Positions 58,206 to 64,000 of a stretch of 64,000 nucleotides of DNA are shown here, one piece after another (within the stretch, counting starts at the first letter, position 1; each line of letters opens with the position of its first letter). The notes below the pieces were generated by a model. The model was not told the origin of the DNA. It did not search any database and saw nothing but the letters and a program-made list of their open reading frames with translations. Where the stretch lies: the NCBI RefSeq assembly GCF_001704415.2, contig NC_030824.1:38993022-39057021 (forward strand). The letters are read 5' to 3'. This DNA is from Capra hircus. Lineage: Eukaryota > Chordata > Mammalia > Artiodactyla > Bovidae. Position numbers and translations under genes: made by a program.

Positions 58206-58222
58206 GGGGGGGGGGAGGGGGG
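58206..58222. repeat. G-rich homopolymer tract in BovB
   Basis: Ten G, one A and six G where the sister copies have a short T/G run (TTTTGGGGGGCTCC or TTTTCTTGGGCTCC). Confidence 0.95.
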
Positions 58223-58846
58223 TTCCAAAATGACTGCAGGTGGTGACTGTAGCCATGAAATTAAAAGATACTTGATCCTTGGAAGAAAAACCATGACCAA
58301 CCTAGGCAGCATATTAAAAAGCAGAGACATTACTTTGCTGACAAAGGTCCATATAGTCAAAGCAATGGTTTTTCCAGTAGTCATGTATGGATGTGAGAGT
58401 TGGACTATAAAGAAAGCTGACTGACAAAGAATTGATGCTTTTGAACTGTCATGTTGGAGAAGACTTTTGAGAGTCCCTTGAACTGCAAGGAGAGCAAACC
58501 AGTCAATCCTAAAGGAAATCAGTCCTGAATATTCATTGGAGGACTGATGCTGAAGCTGAAGCTCCAATACTTTGGCCACCTGATGCAAAGAACTGACTCA
58601 TTTGAAAAGACCTCAGTGCTGAGAAGGATTAAAGGTGGGAGGAAAAGGGGAGAACAGAGAATGAGATGGTTGGATGGCATCACTGACTCAATGGACATGA
58701 GTTTGTACAAGCTCCTGGTGATGGTGAAGGACTGGTTATCCTGTCCTGATGCAGTCCATGGGGTCACAAAGCATCAGACACAACTGAGGGACTGCAAAAC
58801 AACAAATAGAAAGCAGGTGAATATATGCTATGAGTAAAAATAAAAT

Positions 58847-59048
58847 GGACTTCCCTGATGGCTAAGATGGTAAAGAATATAACTGCAAAGTGGAAGCCCT
58901 GGGTTCGATCCCAGGGTCAGGAGGATCCCCTGGAGAAGGGAATGGCTACCCACTGCAACATTTCTTGTTGGACAATTCCATGGACAGAAGAGCCTGGTTG
59001 GCTACAGTCCATGGGTCACAGAAGCAGACACAACTGAGCGACTAACAC
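58847..59048 (+). mobile_element. Bov-tA SINE with perfect TSD
   Basis: Sense Bov-tA: GGACTTCCCTGATGGCTAAG, unchanged B box GGTTCGATCC (58902-58911), tail GAGCGACTAACAC. Perfect 11-bp flanks AAAAATAAAAT at 58836-58846 and 59049-59059. Confidence 0.95.
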
Positions 59049-59175
59049 AAAAATAAAATAAGGTAAGGAGGATAGGCAAAAATTAGCAGGGCAGGGGGGC
59101 ATTGCTATTACACTGAGTTTCTCAAGGAAAACTTCATTATGAGGGACACAAGCAGATAACTGAAGAACCTGTGTG

Positions 59176-59373
59176 TCTGTGTGTTAGTCACTCAATCATA
59201 TCCGATTCAATGGGACACCATGGACTGTAGCTTGCCAGGCTCCATGGGATTCTCCATGGAATTCTCCAGAATGGGTTGCCATGCCCTCTTCTAGGGGTCT
59301 TCCCAACCCAGGGATCAAACTCTGGTCTCTCTCATTGCAGGCAGATTCTTTACCCTCTGAGCCACCAGGGAGA
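59176..59373 (-). mobile_element. Bov-tA SINE
   Basis: Antisense Bov-tA, GTGTGTTAGTCACTCAATCA to GAGCCACCAGGGAG, with a small internal duplication of CATGGGATTCTCCATGGAAT. AGCAGATAACTG (from 59151) and AGCAGATACCTG (near 59386) stand about ten bases outside each edge and might be an extended TSD. Confidence 0.91.
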
Positions 59374-61481
59374 TATGAGTAAAGCAGATACCTGGGAAAA
59401 TGATATATAATTATGTAGGAGTCTTTAATGTAGATTTCCCCCTAGAACTCAGGTAGTCCATGAACTTGGTTTAGAAAAAAACATTTTTTTAATGCTATTC
59501 TCATTAACCTCTAACTGAAAATTAGTACTTCTTTCAATTATAATTTTTATCAGGATTCCAGAAGAGTCGTAATATCAACTGCAATTTTGTTTCTCTTAAC
59601 AGTTTACAAATACTTGTACTTACATCAGTGTTCAGACATTACGAAAAACATTTATACTCACCAGTAGTTTTTAATTATGTTTATTGTTAGAGGTGGGGCT
59701 AGTTCTTGTTATTTGATAAATTTATAATAAAGCATATATATTAGTATAAAAACATTTAGCTGAAAAATATTTTTAAAGTGTGTTTCAATATAATTGGTTG
59801 CACTTGCAGTGCTGTGAGTTAGAATGTGGAATGGCTTTACTTGACTGCCGGACTAAAAGAGAGAGCCCATGGCAAGGGAGAAGTTAAGGGTTCAGGTGTT
59901 AGAGAGAATGGGGTTGGGGGGCGCGGGTTAAGAGCCCTCTTCTGGGAGTGTTGAGTTCTTGATTTGTTCAAGGGCTGCTCAGAAGTCAGTGAGGAAGGAG
60001 CAGAAGGATCAAGTGCCGGGAGTGATGGGAAAAGAGATCAGGGAGGCAGAGGCCCAAATCAGAAGATCACTGTAGGGCTTCACAAGTGCACAAGGAGAAA
60101 CCATTTAAGGGTTTAAGTTAAGGAGAAAAATTAAGAAAATTCAGAAAGCCTAATGATAATAATTAATTAATTAATTAAAAACTAATTAATATCCAGAAAA
60201 TTCTGCCTAACTGGGATAATAGCCTTGCTCCCGATGAGAGTCATGATAATACATCATTTTCCTCCAAAGCATTTTGCTTGTTAAATCAAATGTTTCAGGG
60301 TCAGGACTGTGCTGTACTTTAACAGTAGAAAATTAAACGATGTGAATTAGAATACTATCTAGAAACAATTTCCTTCCCTGCTTTCAATTATCTACATGCT
60401 GAGCTTTCTAAATCTGCATGTTTTTTCTCTTTTTTTCCCCAATAAATTCGCCTCCTTTCCTTTTGTCTTAGTTTACTTTACATCTGCAAGATCCAAATTT
60501 CCAGGGGTAAGACTTGAAGTTAAGTAGAGGCATTTATTGTCTTGTGCACAAGGAAAGAAAGCAGATGTGTTTTTATCAGCTCTGCCATTGTGTGATTTTT
60601 AACGACATATTTGCTTAGCCAGGCCTGCCCATACTTCATAGTGTTGCTCTGTTAAGCCTCATCCCCCAGCTCCACATTCCTACTGAGCTACTTATTGCCC
60701 ACTGTGTGGATTCTGATGGGTGTTTCTTTCTCATGACATGTGAAAAATATATACCAGACCATCATCATTCTAGTTCCTAATCACACAACTCTCTAGTTTC
60801 ATTCTTTAGTACACTTTCCAAGTGTTCATTTACCCGCCTATTTCCTTCCTTCAGACAGGAAGATACTAGTTAACTGTATAATTTTAAATAACTAAATTTA
60901 ATATTCTTTCTGCTACTCTCCCAATAAAATATTTGTTCTCTTAGATCTTCCTTAGATTCAAGATTTGAAGAATCTCTTTAGGACATTTTAGATTTTCTCT
61001 CTATAAAGTCTTTGGTTTTCTATCTTTTTCACTTTGCTTTTTTGATACATTTTTTTATTAGATGACTATTAGAACTGTTTACTGAATGCTTTTTTTTTTT
61101 AAGACAGGAAAGCACTTTTAAATGGAGATAAATAAAGGAATTATAATGATTTGCCAGGAGACATTACTCAAGTTTTCTCTTGGCAGCTAAGAATTTTGAA
61201 TGGACTTCATAAGACTGAAACACCAGCTTGGGGAACACAGACTTGGCCAAAATAATTGCTCAATTATTGTTTTTGTTCATTCAGCTATCAAATATTTCAG
61301 TCTTCACTAATATCAGGTATCACGACAGATATTTTGAGACATAGACGTGACCATGGTTGGCATGATTTCATGCCTTCATGGAGCTTGCAATAAAAATGGG
61401 AAAGGCAGGAGTTAAGCAAAATTATAAATGATATTCTCAATTGTTATAAATTTTCAAAACTATCATGATCAATAATGTGGT
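59374..61481. other. Long intergenic stretch, no gene recognised
   Basis: An (AATT)n run lies at about 60157-60176. GGAGGCAGAGGCCCAAATCA and GTAGGGCTTCACAAG near 60040-60085 and CCTTCATGGAGCTTGCAATA near 61373 suggest scraps of the ancient L2-like repeat. No exon-like frame. Confidence 0.4.
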
Positions 61482-61700
61482 AGCTGCTGCTGCTGCTAAG
61501 TCACATCAGTCGTGTCCGACTCTGTGTGACCCCAGGGACTGCAGCCCACCAGGATCCTCTGAACATGGGATTCTCCAGGAAGGAATACTGGGGTGGGTTG
61601 CCATTTCCTTCTCCAGGGGATCTTCCTGACTCAGGAAGATCGAGCCCAGGTCTCCTACATTGCAGGCAGATTCTTTACCATCTGACGTACAGGGAAGTTC
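61482..61700 (-). mobile_element. Bov-tA SINE with GCT tail
   Basis: Antisense SINE with AGCTGCTGCTGCTGCTAAGT tail at the left and a decayed tRNA-like head at the right (GTACAGGGAAGTTC). Confidence 0.92.
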
Positions 61701-62910
61701 CTAGAGAACACTGATGGACATTTTAACAGGCAGAGTTGATGAATCTGTGATGCGTGAAAAGATGTTTATTTTTTGCCAGGTCTCAGTTGAATCTGGCTTC
61801 TTGTACAGAGATCTGATGTAGGTGTGGGCCTGTGACTTTGCTCTGGGTTAAGGCTAAATGCAGTCTTGAGGGTGCCGCAGGAACTTGACCTGTACAATAA
61901 TAACATGTCTGTAATGCCAACCTGAAAAGGCTGGAGAGCCATGTGATCTATGACAGTCCTGGGCCCTAGAGATTCAGTTCTATCAATGCAAAACTCAGAT
62001 ATGGAGGTTCCTTAAAAAAAGTAAAAAAGCTTAATTCACTGTTGCAAGTTTTCTCCCTACTGTAAATTGTGGTAAGTCATTTAGGAATGGAAATGAAAGG
62101 ATGGACAGAAAGTAGAGAGTAAACCAATGTCAATGACTGCTTTGGGGAAGCCTCTGAGTCATCTAGGTGTCTAATGAAAAGCAGATTTTCTGATGGGAAA
62201 GATAGAATAAAAATAAGCTCAATGCTCTCTCTGCTGATTCACACTAAATATTAATTTCTGCCTTACATGAAGAAAGAGAGAATGGAAACAACCAATGTAC
62301 TACCTGTCTTGTGGGTAGGCAAGATAAATAAACAAAATGTTGACCAAGGGTTTAAAACTTAGGCAGGAATACAATTCTAATAAAATAGTGTCTCTTCAAC
62401 ACTTCTTTATGTGTCTTATTTGCTATAATATCTACATCTCTTTCTTTCGCTTTTTTTTAAGATTAAAGCATTAGAAAGCGTTAACAGCTGACTGAACAGA
62501 GATGTATGAGAAATGTTTTAGATGCCAGTAAAATCCCAAGCTACTGGTACCTATAATTGACTGCTTAAAGAACGAATGAAAAACTGCCATGGATAAGTCT
62601 GCAAATCTGGGACAAATACTGGAAGCTTTAAGTAGCAAGGCAGGGACTATGAATACTCTATGAGTAAAGTTGGTGAGATTAAAAGGTACCTTGGTATGCA
62701 TATAGTTGCATAATCTACCCACAGTGATTGAATGTTCAATTATCTGGGAAAATAAAGGATGGATGAAGGCAAGAATAATAACGATAGATTAATTATATCC
62801 CAGCTCTTTTTATAGCATTCTATACCCAGATGGGTGCATGTACACGCATATTTTCATGTGACATTTTGGGTATATAATACCCAGGTGATATTTTGATATA
62901 AATTAGACTA
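61701..62910. other. Intergenic stretch, no gene seen
   Basis: AT-rich from 62200; no nameable repeat or coding region. Confidence 0.45.
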
Positions 62911-63956
62911 TCAGTTCAGTTCAGTCACTCAATCACATCCGACTTTTTGTGACCACATGGACTGCAGGACGCCAGGCCTCACTGTCCATCATCAGCTCCC
63001 AGAGTTTTCTCAAACTCATGTCTATAGAGTCGGTGATGCCATCCAACCATCTCATCCTCTGTTGTCCCCTTCTCCTGCCTTCAATCCTTCCCAGCCTCAG
63101 GGTCTTTTCAAATGAGTCAGTTATTCGCATCAGGTGGCCAAAATATTGGAGTTTCAGCTTCAGCATCAGTCCTTCCAATGAATATTCAGAACTGATTTCA
63201 TTTAGGATGGATTGGTAAGATCGCCCTGCAGTCCAAGAGACTCTCAAGAGTCTTCTCCAACACCACAGTTCAAAAGCATCGGTTCTTTGGTGCTCAGCTT
63301 TATAGTCCAACTCTCACATCCATACATAACTACTGGAAATACCATAGCTTTAACTAGATGGACCTTTGTTGGCAAAGTAATGCCTCTGCTTTTTAATTGC
63401 TATCTAGGTTGGTCGTAACTTTTCTTCCAAGAAGCAAGCATCTTTTAATTTCATGGCTCAATCACCATCTGCAGTGATTTTGGAGCCCCAAAAAATAAAG
63501 TCTGACACTGTTTCCACTGTTTCCCCATCTATTTCCCATGAAGTGATGGGACCGGAGGCCATGATCTTCATTTTCTGAATGTTGAGTTTTAAGCCAAATT
63601 TTCACCCTCTTTCACTTTCCTCAAGAGAATCTTTAGTTCTTCTTCACCTTCTGCCATAAGGGTGGTATCATCTGCATATCTGAGGTTATTGATATTTCTC
63701 TCAGCAATCTTGATTCCAGCTTGTGCTTCATCCAGCCCGGCATTTCTCATGATGTACTTTGCATATAAGTTAAATAAGCAGGGTGACAATATGCAGCCTT
63801 GATGTACTCCTTTCCCTATTTGGAACCAGTCTGTTATTCCATGTCCAGTTCTAACCATTGCTTCCTGACTTGCATACAGATTTCTCAAGAGACAGGTCAG
63901 GTGTCTGGTGTTTTCATCTCTTGAAGAATTTTCCACAGTTTGTTTTGGTCCACATC
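62911..63956 (-). mobile_element. BovB LINE, 3' half, head-to-head with a second segment
   Basis: Antisense BovB from the 3' end (CAGTTCAGTTCAGTCACTCA) to about the RT motif A/B region, with YADD at 63667-63678. At about 63956 it meets BovB of the opposite orientation. An open frame 63589-63936 carries HLTCLLRNLYASQEAMVRTG and GVHQGCILSPCLFNLYAKYI, and 62933-63310 the C-terminal domain; a frameshift lies between. Confidence 0.95.
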
Positions 63957-64000
63957 TTGGAGTACAGAATGAAGCAGGGCAAAGGCCAATAGAGTTTTGC
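63957..64000 (+). mobile_element. BovB LINE, endonuclease segment, continues past window
   Basis: CTTGGAGTACAGAATGAAGC to ATAGAGTTTTGC is BovB endonuclease coding sequence in sense, joined directly to the antisense 3' half. Probably the inverted 5' segment of the same insertion; its far end is outside the window. Confidence 0.85.

Larger units (their letters stand above)
55561..58802 (+). mobile_element. Near full-length older BovB LINE
   Basis: Collinear from the pre-ORF region (CTGGAGAAGGAAATGGCAAA), through endonuclease, linker and RT, to the 3' end GGGACTGCAAAACAA. It has the older-type bases (TCATGGCAAATAGATGGGG). YADD is at 58010-58021. The motif A area near 57665-57720 is scrambled. 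CAAATAGACAG (54500-54510) and CAAATAGAAAG (58803-58813) match at 10 of 11 positions and could be a TSD for leader plus BovB as one unit. Many stops and frameshifts. Confidence 0.93.

Overview
This window is intergenic DNA from a ruminant, most likely a bovid. The evidence is the dense mixture of BovB (RTE-clade LINE) copies, Bov-tA and Bov-A2 SINEs, one CHR-type SINE and older mammalian repeats (L1, MIR, an L2-like repeat, MaLR LTRs, hAT MITE-like elements). I found no host protein-coding exon, no functional tRNA or rRNA gene and no CRISPR array. Almost every long open frame belongs to BovB ORF fragments or to their antisense shadows. Species (cattle, sheep, goat, other) cannot be settled from the sequence alone. 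Repeat names are from memory of the families and were not checked against a library.

Layout. 1-11 kb: clipped BovB 3' end, several SINEs, a BovB inserted in an old L1 3' end (5.0-6.3 kb), an ancient L2-like repeat (7.4-8.3 kb) and an L1 ORF2 tail (9.6-10.6 kb). 11.4-13.9 kb: a head-to-head BovB flanked by a perfect 14-bp target-site duplication (TSD), apparently inside an old L1 3' UTR. 17.7-20.8 kb: an old BovB split by a younger BovB. 22-28 kb: BovB 3' piece, SINEs, LTR-like and hAT remnants. 28.4-32.3 kb: an inverted-5' BovB followed directly by a second BovB, with the same 11-bp target motif three times. 32.8-42 kb: SINEs, an 81-bp L1 stub, MLT1 LTRs, two MIRs, a hAT element. 42.1-45.2 kb: another inverted-5' BovB, with no net sequence lost at the breakpoint. 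45.9-53 kb: SINEs, a degenerate LTR, a 5'-truncated BovB. 54.5-58.8 kb: a near full-length older BovB whose upstream leader looks like an L1 5' UTR. 62.9-64 kb: a minus-strand BovB with a further head-to-head junction at the window edge.

The elements act together as a retrotransposition system. BovB encodes an AP-type endonuclease (visible TWNVRSM, GDWNAKVG and SDHELL motifs) and a reverse transcriptase (visible YADD). The SINEs carry a tRNA-like Pol III head and a tail matching the BovB 3' end, which is how they are thought to borrow that machinery. The points most worth a second look are four BovB inversion junctions of the twin-priming kind, a roughly 46-nt reverse-transcriptase deletion shared by two copies, a tandem double hit at one target site, and two unrelated 5' leaders joined to the BovB core at the same boundary. 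No complete undescribed system was identified.
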